Shown here one piece after another: positions 17,308-24,554 of a stretch of 47,776 nucleotides of DNA. The position numbers were made by a program, and so were the translations under genes. The notes beneath the pieces were generated by a model. That model was not told the origin of the DNA and did not search any database. It worked only from the letters and a program-made list of their open reading frames with translations. Source of the stretch: Butyrivibrio fibrisolvens 16/4. GTDB lineage: Bacteria; Bacillota; Clostridia; Lachnospirales; Lachnospiraceae. The first letter of the stretch is position 1, and each line of letters opens with the position of its first letter. Location of the stretch: positions 2,574,262 to 2,622,037 of the forward strand of contig FP929036.1 of the NCBI GenBank assembly GCA_000209815.1, read 5' to 3'.

Positions 17308-17808
17308 TTATTTGTATGTTCCAACTATCAGTGGTCTGTACATTTCCTCTCCTTCTTCAAGTGGTCCTGCACTTCGTAAACACGAATCAATCAATCGATT
17401 AATCTCTCCACTAACGATTTGCTTCTCGCCTGGAGCAGTTACCAATCCTCTAAAGTCGTAAACATCAATACTTCTAATTTCTACTATTCTGTTTTCAATC
17501 TCGTTGAGTATATCGCTGAGGACCATCTCTATACCTACCTTGTGGTCCATTACTAATACTGTATCACTTAAGTTTTCACTTATATCGTAAATCATATTAC
17601 AGTAATTTTCAAACTTTTCTACTATGTCGGAATAATCCATTCCCATAGATTCAAGGTACTCTCCGAGGACTAATGCTTTCTGCTGGCATCCGATAAGCAC
17701 CTGAAGGTCTTCTGCATCATTTCCTGTGCCACCCTGTGCGAATCTGTGATTAGCTGTGTAAAGCTCCAAAACCATTGTTAACATCTTGTTTCTTGTAAAA
17801 TATGCCAT
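17308..17808 (-). CDS. Unknown protein between glycosyltransferase and flagellin genes
   Basis: A 166-residue soluble, mostly helical and acidic protein. It starts MAYFTRNKMLTMVLELYTANHRF and contains ADDLQVLIGCQ-like and FENYCNMIYDISENLSDTV stretches; the last third is FRGLVTAPGEKQIVSGEINRLIDSCLRS. No signal peptide or membrane segment is seen. I do not recognise the family. AGAGGTAAGG precedes the ATG. A weak sigma-28-like site upstream and its place between flagellin and a glycosyltransferase hint at a flagellar role, such as an export or modification accessory, but this is positional inference only. Confidence 0.75.
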   Translation of the reverse strand: MAYFTRNKMLTMVLELYTANHRFAQGGTGNDAEDLQVLIGCQQKALVLGEYLESMGMDYSDIVEKFENYCNMIYDISENLSDTVLVMDHKVGIEMVLSDILNEIENRIVEIRSIDVYDFRGLVTAPGEKQIVSGEINRLIDSCLRSAGPLEEGEEMYRPLIVGTYK

Positions 17809-17851
17809 AAGCCTTACCTCTCTATCTTATATGAATCTTCCGTTGGAAGAA

Positions 17852-17878
17852 TAATCGTCATTGTTAATTATTTAATTA
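17852..17878 (-). promoter_or_regulatory. Weak sigma-28-like promoter candidate
   Basis: Minus strand TAAT, 15 nt, GACGATTA, against the consensus TAAA-N15-GCCGATAA, about 45 nt upstream of the 17808 start. Two mismatches in the -10 and one in the -35 leave this doubtful. Confidence 0.3.
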
Positions 17879-17896
17879 TTAGTTCTTTCTAGTAAT

Positions 17897-17924
17897 ATCC
17901 CCACCTCTTATTTGAGGTGGGGAT
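17897..17924 (-). terminator. Hairpin after flagellin
   Basis: A perfect 11-bp GC-rich stem (ATCCCCACCTC/GAGGTGGGGAT) with a 6-nt loop lies 27 nt after the flagellin stop. The minus strand then reads ATTACTAG, so the T run is poor, yet the stem is strong and well placed. Confidence 0.65.
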
Positions 17925-17951
17925 TAATATTATGTTAGTTTAATCTGTGTG

Positions 17952-19442
17952 TTACTGAAGAAGATTCATAACACCCTGTGTAGCCTGGTTAGCCTGAGCA
18001 AGCATTGACTGTCCAGCCTGCTGTAAGATATTGTTCTTGCTGTACTCAACCATCTGATCAGCCATATCTGTATCACGGATACGAGATTCTGCTGCTTCTG
18101 TGTTCTCTACTACGTTGTCAAGGTTTCTAATAGAGTGCTCTAATCTGTTCTGGATAGCACCAAGTTCTGCACGCTGTGCTGATACTCTTTGGATTGCATC
18201 TGCGATAGCATCGATTGCGTATGTTGCTGCCTTACCAGTTGCATCAGATACGTTGATACCGTTGATACCGATTGACTTAGAGTTCATAGCCTCGATAGTA
18301 ACGTTAATCTTGTTTGTCATCGCTGCATCTGCACCAACGTGAAGGTTAAGTGTAAGTGCGTTCTGTACGTTTACGTAACCTTTCTTAATAGTGAAGCTGA
18401 TTACTGTATTAGGAATAGTCTGATCAGCTCCAACAGTCTGAGTAATCTCGGTCGTATCATACAAATATTTTCCAGTAGTAGGATTTTTATCAATATCTGC
18501 TGCCTTATCTGTTGCACCAATAGAAGATGCTGCTTTAAGCTCTATAGCTACCATATTGTATGCAGCTGTAGCTGTAACAAGTGTTGCATCTGCCTTATCA
18601 ATACCATCTGCTGTAGATGTGAATCTCTTTACTTCATTACCATTATACTTAATAGTTGAACCGGCAACGATGAGGTGATTAAGGTAGCCATTTGTAATCT
18701 TAGCATTAGCAACATCACTGTTATCACCCTCGATAATTGTATAAGTCTTTCCATCGATAGAGATTGTATCACCAGCTGTAAGCTTCCATTCTGTAGAAGC
18801 GTCTGCTCCTTCTTCACCGCCTTGAATCATATCATCTGAAAACTTAAGAGCAGCAGCTACTTCTTTGTTTGACTTAGCTCCGATTGTGTACTGTGTTCCA
18901 CCGATTCTATACTTTTCACCAGCTTCAAGAGACTCCATTGTAAATGTTGCTCTTGTAGAGTTCTGTACTAATGTACCTTCAAGACCTGCATCGTGTGCAT
19001 CTATATTGAGCTGCTTTAATCCGATGTCGCCCTTTAATAAGAAAGTCTCGTTGAACTTTGTTGTAGATGCGATACGATCGATTTCCTGTGAAAGCTGGTC
19101 AATTTCGTTCTGGATATCATCACGATCTGATTCTGAGTTTGTTCCGTTAGCTGCCTGTACTGCTAACTCATTCATTCTCTGGAGCATATCGTGAACTTCT
19201 GTGAGGGCACCTTCAGCTGTCTGCACTGAAGATACACCGTCAGATGCGTTTGTAGAAGCCTGGGTCAAACCACGAATCTGCTTTCTCATCTTTTCAGAAA
19301 TTGAAAGACCTGCTGCGTCGTCAGCTGCTCGGTTAATCTTATAACCACTTGAAAGCTTTTCAGTACTCTTTGATTGAGAGTCTGTCGTAATGTTCAATGT
19401 TCTTGAAGCATTAGCTGCCTGCATGTTATGTTGTACTACCAT
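17952..19442 (-). CDS. hag: Flagellin
   Basis: A 496-residue flagellin. The N-terminal D0/D1 region reads MVVQHNMQAANASRTLNITT, SGYKINRAADDAAGLSISEKMRKQIRGLTQA, then VQTAEGALTEVHDMLQRMNELAVQAANG. The C-terminal region ends DTDMADQMVEYSKNNILQQAGQSMLAQANQ and LLQ. Residues from about 165 to 400 are a variable, Thr-rich surface region. The start is MVVQ: GGAGGA lies 8 nt before it, and the upstream in-frame ATG overlaps that ribosome site. It is the main filament subunit, exported by the flagellar type III system. A sigma-28 promoter and a CsrA-binding hairpin lie in its long leader. Glycosyltransferases next door suggest glycosylation. Confidence 0.96.
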   Translation of the reverse strand: MVVQHNMQAANASRTLNITTDSQSKSTEKLSSGYKINRAADDAAGLSISEKMRKQIRGLTQASTNASDGVSSVQTAEGALTEVHDMLQRMNELAVQAANGTNSESDRDDIQNEIDQLSQEIDRIASTTKFNETFLLKGDIGLKQLNIDAHDAGLEGTLVQNSTRATFTMESLEAGEKYRIGGTQYTIGAKSNKEVAAALKFSDDMIQGGEEGADASTEWKLTAGDTISIDGKTYTIIEGDNSDVANAKITNGYLNHLIVAGSTIKYNGNEVKRFTSTADGIDKADATLVTATAAYNMVAIELKAASSIGATDKAADIDKNPTTGKYLYDTTEITQTVGADQTIPNTVISFTIKKGYVNVQNALTLNLHVGADAAMTNKINVTIEAMNSKSIGINGINVSDATGKAATYAIDAIADAIQRVSAQRAELGAIQNRLEHSIRNLDNVVENTEAAESRIRDTDMADQMVEYSKNNILQQAGQSMLAQANQATQGVMNLLQ

Positions 19443-19505
19443 AATTAATTCCTCCATGAGATTCTGCCAAATCCTTTTGACATTTAAATCCGTTTTTGTG
19501 ATAGC

Positions 19506-19522
19506 CCAACATCCGTGTCTGG
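19506..19522 (-). promoter_or_regulatory. CsrA-binding hairpin in the flagellin leader
   Basis: The minus strand reads CCAGACACGGATGTTGG: an ACA/TGT stem with CGGA in the loop, extended by CCA/TGG around one bulged G. ACACGGATGT matches the CsrA consensus ACARGGAUGU at 9 of 10 positions. Further GGA triplets occur in the leader at 19580-19582, 19489-19491, 19472-19474 and in the ribosome site at 19450-19455, matching the two-site mode by which CsrA represses hag in Bacillus. Confidence 0.75.
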
Positions 19523-19593
19523 CCTTGGTTATTAAATTTGATTTATAAGATTCGAATTCGATTTTGCAAGGTTAAATGTTCCTTACACCTTAT

Positions 19594-19620
19594 TTATCGA
19601 GACTCTGTCCAAAAACTTTA
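19594..19620 (-). promoter_or_regulatory. Sigma-28 promoter of flagellin
   Basis: Minus strand TAAA (617-620), 15-nt spacer, CTCGATAA (594-601). This matches the sigma-D/sigma-28 consensus TAAA-N15-GCCGATAA with two -10 differences. It implies a leader of about 145 nt. The rest of the 375-nt gap holds the leader with its CsrA sites and the terminator at 19682-19723; I see no gene. Confidence 0.85.
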
Positions 19621-19681
19621 CACCTTTTTTCAAAAAAGTTTCATAATGTAACAATTTTCTCTTTTTATACACAATATAAAA

Positions 19682-19723
19682 AAACTCGTGAAACCCTTGA
19701 TTTTACTGGGTTTTCACGAGTTT
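19682..19723 (-). terminator. Terminator after the 19818 gene
   Basis: Minus strand AAACTCGTGAAAACCC pairs with GGGTTTCACGAGTTT (one bulged base) around an 11-nt loop, followed by a run of T. It ends the fliD-fliS transcript before the flagellin promoter. Confidence 0.8.
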
Positions 19724-19817
19724 AAATTTTATCTGAAAATTTATCAAAAATTTTGGTAATTTTTCTATTATTTCCACCTGATCTGCCTCTTTGGGGCACC
19801 TTGCACTAAGCTGAAAG

Positions 19818-20300
19818 CTATTTCTTTTTATCCAAAAAAGCAGGGTCATCTGCCTTATTATTTGCCATCATATGCTTATAATAAGAAGAGACCACATCAC
19901 CAGATTTTTTTATTTCCCTGGCTTCTTTTTTAATATTGGCAAATCTGGTCTTGGCATATTCCTTATTTTTGTATTCACTGGCCTCTACATCTGCAGTAAG
20001 CTCTGTAATCTTTCTTATTAAATCCTGCATCAGGCGGATTTCATCTTTATAGGTATCTTTATCCTCTTCCAGAATCTTCTTTACACGATTAAAAAGCTGC
20101 TCGAAGCCATCATCCAACATAATGATTCTGTCGATGAGCTCCGATTTCATATCCATATTTCTTTCCAAATCATCTGGAGATGTATTTGGATCCTGTAGGA
20201 TAGCGGCCTGCTCCTTATTTCTAATAAGAAGAACATTTAAAATATCTGCCTTTTTTTCTAGCGATTCCCTAAGCATTACAACATAGTCCATATTTTCCAT
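19818..20300 (-). CDS. Small helical flagellar protein, possible export chaperone
   Basis: A 160-residue protein, highly charged and almost wholly helical, with long coiled-coil-like stretches (LRESLEKKADILNVLLIRNKEQAAIL, FEQLFNRVKKILEEDKDTYKDEIRLMQDLIRKITEL). The start is MENMDYVV at 20300, because GGAGGGG stands just before it; the upstream in-frame ATG lies within that ribosome site. It follows fliS in the fliD operon, the place of FliT-type chaperones in other bacteria, and the size and helicity fit FlgN/FliT-like proteins. Sequence similarity alone does not settle this. A terminator-like hairpin separates it from fliS. Confidence 0.6.
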   Translation of the reverse strand: MENMDYVVMLRESLEKKADILNVLLIRNKEQAAILQDPNTSPDDLERNMDMKSELIDRIIMLDDGFEQLFNRVKKILEEDKDTYKDEIRLMQDLIRKITELTADVEASEYKNKEYAKTRFANIKKEAREIKKSGDVVSSYYKHMMANNKADDPAFLDKKK

Positions 20301-20315
20301 AATCCCCTCCATAAA

Positions 20316-20342
20316 AAATGGCCCCTTACATAGGGGCCATTT
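20316..20342 (-). terminator. Terminator between fliS and the downstream chaperone-like gene
   Basis: Minus strand AAATGGCCCC/GGGGCCATTT, a 10-bp stem with a 7-nt loop, followed by T residues and then ATGGAGGGG. It lies directly upstream of the next ribosome site, so it would sharply reduce downstream expression. Confidence 0.82.
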
Positions 20343-20352
20343 ACGTTACGGT

Positions 20353-20763
20353 TTATCCTGCTATGTTGGTCTGGCCATCCAACTTCTTTCCGTTGGCGGT
20401 CAGCTTCATAACATCCTTCCATGCATCGCGCATTGTACGAAGGTGTTTTAATACCTCCTGCAATGTCTCTGGATCCTTATCTATCATAGCATGTCTTAAA
20501 CAGCTCCTAAGATAAGTATACACTGCATGGAAATCCTTTGCTACTGGATATTTATCATCCAGTGTTATTTCAAATTCCTCGATGATTCGATCTGTCTTTC
20601 TAATATTGATATGAGCCTTCTCAATATCTTTATTCTCACAAGCAACTATTGCTATATTGCAAAACTTAATTGCTCCTTCATACAGCATCAATGTCAGCTC
20701 CGCAGGACTAGCTGTTAATATTCTGTTCTTTGCGTAAGCATCATAACCGTTCATTGGTGTCAT
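20353..20763 (-). CDS. fliS: Flagellin export chaperone FliS
   Basis: A 136-residue FliS of typical length. It starts MTPMNGYDAYAKNRILTASPAELTLMLYEGAIKFCNIA, matching the family signature (Y-x-x-N-x-V-x-T-A-S-P-x-E-L-x-x-M-L-Y-D-G-A). The rest is a four-helix bundle ending ANGKKLDGQTNIAG. It binds the flagellin C-terminus and stops premature polymerisation in the cytoplasm. It lies 53 nt downstream of fliD. GGAGG precedes the ATG. Confidence 0.96.
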   Translation of the reverse strand: MTPMNGYDAYAKNRILTASPAELTLMLYEGAIKFCNIAIVACENKDIEKAHINIRKTDRIIEEFEITLDDKYPVAKDFHAVYTYLRSCLRHAMIDKDPETLQEVLKHLRTMRDAWKDVMKLTANGKKLDGQTNIAG

Positions 20764-20815
20764 ATAAATCGCCTCCTGTAAATCCTTTTTGATGTCTTAT
20801 ATATCCTTATTATTC

Positions 20816-23053
20816 TCAACCACCAAGCATAGAGGTTATTGAAGAAGAATTATTCTGCAATTTGGCAAGTGCAGCCTCCATCTTCGAGAACTTCTTATAA
20901 TAAGCATCTTCCATATCAGTAACTCTGTCAGTCCAGGTCTTGATAAGAGTTGAATAGCTAGAATATTCTGAAGCCATTTCCTTATCGTTGTAAACCGTAT
21001 ATACGGACTTAACTGCAGTAGATTTCATCTTTTCATCAAGTGCAGAATATAATCCACTGGTCATTTGTTTCAGGAACTCGATAACTGCATCAGGGTCCTC
21101 CGCAAGAGCTACTCTTAATTTATCCTGCTTTCCTGATGTATAGGAATCCTCTGAATCACCATCGATATGGTAGGCATAGCCCTCATTTTTCTCGGCATTT
21201 AAACTACCAAGTGTATGTACACCAAACGTTGTCCATGCGTAGGTCTTTCCATTAACCTCGTAGGTCTTCATCATAGCCATAGTCATCGCAGAAATAACAC
21301 TGTTCAAACTACTGTCTCGACGAAGAAGGGAATCCTTAATCTTCTGCTCCCACTTTTCGATTTCTGATTCAGACATTTCATTCTTCTCATCATCAGTAAG
21401 TGGCTCGTAATCCTTGGCAGAATCAGCATTGTACAGCTTCTGCATCTCATTCATCAGGCTGTTATACTGTGTCAAAAATTCCTTAACCTTATCGTAAATA
21501 CCATCTGTATCGTTGGATACTGTTATAGTAATAGGCGAATCTGTTGTGGCAATTGCTTCGATTGTCAGTCCATTAACTGTGATGGAATTTGTATTTGAGG
21601 TATACTCCACTCCATTTAATGTAACTACTGCATCAAGACCATCAATCTTATTTGCTTCCAGTTCTGATGGAACCGAAAACTCCTTGCCATTTATTGCAAT
21701 CTGAGCTGATAAATCCACGCGATAGAATACACTATTAGCAAGCTCTAAGTTATCGCTTTGTACCCAGAAATCGGTATAGTCATCCTCTGTTCCAGAATTT
21801 ACTGTACCGAAATTCTTTTCTACATAACTAGCCCATTTATCATATACTGGATCCTGGCGAAGATACTTAAGATCTTGCTTCTTCTGACTTATAAAGTACT
21901 CCTTTTCCTGAGCACTCAGACTCTCATCAGCTTTAATCTTTGCAATCTCCATATATTTATCACGGACTGCATTAACAGCCTTTGTTATTTCAGTCTTTGT
22001 AGCTTTCTGTGCTGCTTCATCATAAGTGGTTGGGGCCGCATCAAACAAACTCTGAGCCTTTGTTTTTATTTCTTCTGGTGTGATAGTTGTAAAATCAATG
22101 CTTCCGCCTGCTTCACTCTCAAAATATGATATAAGATCAGCATTATTCTCGAGAATTTCATTTATGCGCTGTTTATCAGCCTCAGTATAGACTGTAGTTC
22201 CTCCAGTTGCTTCAGCTTCGTCTATTTGTGCCTTTGAAATCTTTGCACCCCTAATACTCTTTAATAGAGATTCAAGAGATTCTGCCGAACCATAATATGT
22301 CTTATTCTCTCCACCTGAAGGATAAGTAAACAACGCTCTGGATACAAGCTCTGTACCTGCTTCGCCGGCAGCAGTACTTGTAATAGCGCTAACCTCTTTA
22401 TTGGACATTAATCCCATATTAATCAGCGCATTGATACCAAGCTCATTATTTCCTGTGATTGAAATATCCCCTGCCTTACCAGACTTATTGGAGCTAATGA
22501 AAAATCTATGGTTCTTCTCATCAAAGTTTGCCTGTACACCAGCTTCATTGAGCTTGTTAACAAACTGATTTACGGTCATAGAAGGGTCAAGCTCGATTGT
22601 CTTGCTACCTTTGCTGCCACGTACCTGTATACTTCCTTTTACAATATCATCTCCTGTGCCTTCAGTTTTTACACCAAGTGATGAAAGTGTACTTTGTCCG
22701 GTAACTCCACTGGATATTTTTCCACCTGTAATATATGCAGTTCTGGCAAGCTGGCTTATCTCCAATGTCTGTGTACCATTAATAGCACTACCAGATGCTA
22801 ACGCTGTAGCCTTTGATGAATTACTTACCTGAGTCTTCTTTACAGCATAATTTGAAGAATAGCGCATATTACCAACAGATGTATATAGGCTATACACCTT
22901 GCTATTAAGGCTCTTCCAGGCATCCTGTTTCCAGCTTACCTTTGTCTGAGCCTTTACATATTTGTCCTTTTTATAACTATAGGCAGATACAAGAGCCCCT
23001 ACAATAGACTCTGTATCCAAGCCTGAGGTCAGGCCCGAAATTCTAATAGGCAT
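20816..23053 (-). CDS. fliD: Flagellar hook-associated protein 2, filament cap FliD
   Basis: A 745-residue FliD, longer than the usual 450-550. The N-terminal domain begins MPIRISGLTSGLDTESIVGALVSAY, followed by QTKVSWKQDAWKSLNSKVYSLY and the LEISQLARTAYI region. The C-terminal domain contains ITVSNDTDGIYDKVKEFLTQYNSLMNEMQKLY and ends in a coiled coil with MEAALAKLQNNSSSITSMLGG, as in other FliD proteins. The extra length is a helical, charged middle insert (about residues 260-415). It caps the growing filament and helps flagellin fold in place. It lies 11 nt downstream of flaG, with AGGAGGGG before its ATG. Confidence 0.95.
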   Translation of the reverse strand: MPIRISGLTSGLDTESIVGALVSAYSYKKDKYVKAQTKVSWKQDAWKSLNSKVYSLYTSVGNMRYSSNYAVKKTQVSNSSKATALASGSAINGTQTLEISQLARTAYITGGKISSGVTGQSTLSSLGVKTEGTGDDIVKGSIQVRGSKGSKTIELDPSMTVNQFVNKLNEAGVQANFDEKNHRFFISSNKSGKAGDISITGNNELGINALINMGLMSNKEVSAITSTAAGEAGTELVSRALFTYPSGGENKTYYGSAESLESLLKSIRGAKISKAQIDEAEATGGTTVYTEADKQRINEILENNADLISYFESEAGGSIDFTTITPEEIKTKAQSLFDAAPTTYDEAAQKATKTEITKAVNAVRDKYMEIAKIKADESLSAQEKEYFISQKKQDLKYLRQDPVYDKWASYVEKNFGTVNSGTEDDYTDFWVQSDNLELANSVFYRVDLSAQIAINGKEFSVPSELEANKIDGLDAVVTLNGVEYTSNTNSITVNGLTIEAIATTDSPITITVSNDTDGIYDKVKEFLTQYNSLMNEMQKLYNADSAKDYEPLTDDEKNEMSESEIEKWEQKIKDSLLRRDSSLNSVISAMTMAMMKTYEVNGKTYAWTTFGVHTLGSLNAEKNEGYAYHIDGDSEDSYTSGKQDKLRVALAEDPDAVIEFLKQMTSGLYSALDEKMKSTAVKSVYTVYNDKEMASEYSSYSTLIKTWTDRVTDMEDAYYKKFSKMEAALAKLQNNSSSITSMLGG

Positions 23054-23064
23054 ATGAACCCCTC

Positions 23065-23481
23065 CTATCTCTTTTCGTCAACCATAATTCCGGCAAGCTC
23101 CCAAGCCTTAGCAATAAGATCGAGAGTTTCCTCTGCTGGAAATTCCTTAATAACCTTTCTGGTTTCTTTATCAACCATCTTAATCATTACTCGGTTTGTA
23201 CCCTCATGGATACCAAATACCGCTTCTGCATTTCCCTGGGCAGAATTTATCTTGCTGATTGCTTCCTTAAGAGATGATGTTGGTTGTGCTGCTGCATTTT
23301 CCTCATCACTCTGTTCCTGATTAGGGTTTTTATATTCAGGTTCGCTTGCGCGTATCTCTTTTGCCGCCGTAGCGAAATCCACTGGTGAACTTTGCTGTGT
23401 TGCTTGTACTGGCGCCGTCTTTCCTGAACTTCCCTGTCCCTGGTAGTTGCTAACTGCACTACTTACTTCGCCTATTTTCAT
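23065..23481 (-). CDS. flaG: FlaG-family flagellar protein
   Basis: A 138-residue protein. The N-terminal part is low in complexity (MKIGEVSSAVSNYQGQGSS...). The C-terminal domain is typical FlaG: AVFGIHEGTNRVMIKMVDKETRKVIKEFPAEETLDLIAKAWELAGIMVDE. I place the start at 23481, since AAGGAGGAG lies just before it; a longer frame to 23526 has no ribosome site. FlaG influences filament length in some species. It is first in flaG-fliD-fliS, with a sigma-28 promoter about 75 nt upstream. Confidence 0.9.
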   Translation of the reverse strand: MKIGEVSSAVSNYQGQGSSGKTAPVQATQQSSPVDFATAAKEIRASEPEYKNPNQEQSDEENAAAQPTSSLKEAISKINSAQGNAEAVFGIHEGTNRVMIKMVDKETRKVIKEFPAEETLDLIAKAWELAGIMVDEKR

Positions 23482-23551
23482 GGTACTCCTCCTTCTATAC
23501 TCTCTTGCATACGTCCTTGTACGCACAAAGATTCATAGTCATCTAATTCAA

Positions 23552-23579
23552 TTATCGTCAGGAACCATTACAAAGTTTA
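23552..23579 (-). promoter_or_regulatory. Sigma-28 promoter of flaG-fliD-fliS
   Basis: Minus strand TAAA (576-579), 16-nt spacer, GACGATAA (552-559); one mismatch in the -10. It lies just downstream of the csrA terminator and so starts a new transcript. Confidence 0.78.
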
Positions 23580-23588
23580 TAGCTCAAG

Positions 23589-23630
23589 CAAAAAAAATAA
23601 AAAATAAGCTAGTCAAGTGACTAACTTATT
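23589..23630 (-). terminator. Terminator after csrA
   Basis: Minus strand AATAAGTTAGTC-ACTT-GACTAGCTTATT, a 12-bp stem with one G-T pair and a tetraloop, followed by a long T-rich run. It ends the flgM-to-csrA transcript. Confidence 0.88.
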
Positions 23631-23634
23631 AGAT

Positions 23635-23727
23635 GAGCTAGTAGCTATCAAGCTCTTAGTGTTACTCAAGCGAAACATTCTATAGTTGAGCGGAGTAATA
23701 CTAAGGCTTGAGAGCGTAACTAACGGA
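23635..23727 (+). repeat. Dispersed structured repeat, copy C (3' of csrA, opposite orientation)
   Basis: Plus-strand fold: a weaker outer stem GCTAGT/ACTAAC (one mismatch), internal loop AGCTA / GAGCGTA, a long stem TCAAGCTC...GGCTTGA, and apex GCGA-AAC...GTT-GAGCG, where AAC/GTT replaces the GAC/GTC of copies A and B. It begins right after the csrA stop when read from the csrA side, but the conserved orientation is antisense to csrA, unlike the other copies. Confidence 0.75.
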
Positions 23728-23949
23728 TTATAATAAATTCTTAAGTGCTTCGATGTCATCCATAGAAATCTTCTGAGCTTCTTCATTTTCTTTCTGAATC
23801 TCAAGATAAACTTCCTTGCGATATATGGAAACTTCTTTTGGAGCTGAAATACCTATTTTGACCTGATCACCGCGAACTTCAAGGACTGTAATCTCGATGT
23901 TGTTGTTGATCATAATAGCGTCGCCTGTTTTTCTAGTTAATGCCAACAT
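23728..23949 (-). CDS. csrA: Carbon storage regulator, translational repressor CsrA
   Basis: A 73-residue CsrA. It starts MLALTRKTGDAIMINNNIEITVLEVRGDQVKIGI and continues APKEVSIYRKEVYLEI, with the conserved Leu4/Thr5/Arg6 RNA-contact strand and the Arg near residue 44. It binds GGA-containing RNA hairpins; in Bacillus it represses flagellin translation and is held off by FliW. It starts two bases after the fliW stop (TAG CG ATG), so the two genes are coupled. The flagellin leader in this window has matching binding sites. Confidence 0.97.
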   Translation of the reverse strand: MLALTRKTGDAIMINNNIEITVLEVRGDQVKIGISAPKEVSIYRKEVYLEIQKENEEAQKISMDDIEALKNLL

Positions 23950-23951
23950 CG

Positions 23952-24404
23952 CTACTCACCATCCTTTCCATGTAATGCGTCATGAATAAGGTATCGTACT
24001 GGCTCATTTCCATCAATAATAATCTGATCTCCAATATTGGTATCAGTATTGATAATAATAGGAGCCTTTAGATTGATAGATGCTTCTTTAGGATCCTTTG
24101 GAACTCTTACTGTAACAAGTACATAAGTGTTATCAGCGTTAAGCTCGCCAAGCTGCTCTAAGGAATCCTCGTTTAAAGCTGGTGCATAATCCGGCTTTAC
24201 AACGTGTGGAAGCATAACTGGCATAGCAAAATCTGTCTCATCCAGAGATTGCAGCCACATGATATTGCCCTTGTCCTTCTTTTCTTCGTCGAAAATGAGG
24301 GTGTATCTTTTCATGTCTGGAAAACCTATAAGCCCATGAACAAGATTGATGACTTTTTCATCTGAAATCTCAATGTCGCCGAATAGTCTTGTTTTTACGC
24401 GCAT
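23952..24404 (-). CDS. fliW: Flagellar assembly factor FliW, CsrA antagonist
   Basis: A 150-residue FliW. Typical segments are MRVKTRLFGDIEISDEKVINLVHGLIGFPDMKRYTLI, LQSLDETDFAMPVMLPHVV and NLKAPIIINTDTNIGDQIIIDGNEPVRYLI. I place the start at 24404 because AAAGGAGAAAGG stands directly upstream; an in-frame ATG at 24449 lies inside a hairpin and lacks a ribosome site. FliW binds either CsrA or flagellin, linking flagellin level to translation of its own mRNA. It lies downstream of flgL, separated by four tandem hairpins. Confidence 0.96.
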   Translation of the reverse strand: MRVKTRLFGDIEISDEKVINLVHGLIGFPDMKRYTLIFDEEKKDKGNIMWLQSLDETDFAMPVMLPHVVKPDYAPALNEDSLEQLGELNADNTYVLVTVRVPKDPKEASINLKAPIIINTDTNIGDQIIIDGNEPVRYLIHDALHGKDGE

Positions 24405-24436
24405 TATCCCTTTCTCCTTTGTGAAATGATTAGGAC

Positions 24437-24554
24437 TTCTTGTGGGCAACTTAAGGAAATGCCCACAAGAACCTGGCTTTGCCAGACAACATTTTCTATT
24501 CAGAAAATGTTGGTCAGTGTCCGGTATTTGATTTTCTGATGAAAATCAAATACC
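24437..24554 (-). repeat. Four tandem hairpins between flgL and fliW
   Basis: In coordinate order: a perfect 12-bp stem TTCTTGTGGGCA/TGCCCACAAGAA (24437-24471, 11-nt loop); a 5-bp stem CTGGC/GCCAG (24473-24485); a 9-bp stem AACATTTTC/GAAAATGTT (24488-24511); and a 14-bp stem at 24523-24554 with loop TGAT, which begins at the flgL stop codon. None carries a terminator T run on the minus strand, so they may shape mRNA processing or stability between the hook-filament genes and fliW-csrA. Confidence 0.8.

Noticed and set aside
21758-22129. Plus-strand reading frame inside fliD
   Set aside because: It lies fully within a clear FliD coding region, has no ribosome site and shows no protein-like pattern; the same holds for the other opposite-strand frames within genes.
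24404-24449. Longer FliW start at 24449
   Set aside because: It would place the start within a hairpin with no ribosome site, while AAAGGAG precedes the ATG at 24404.
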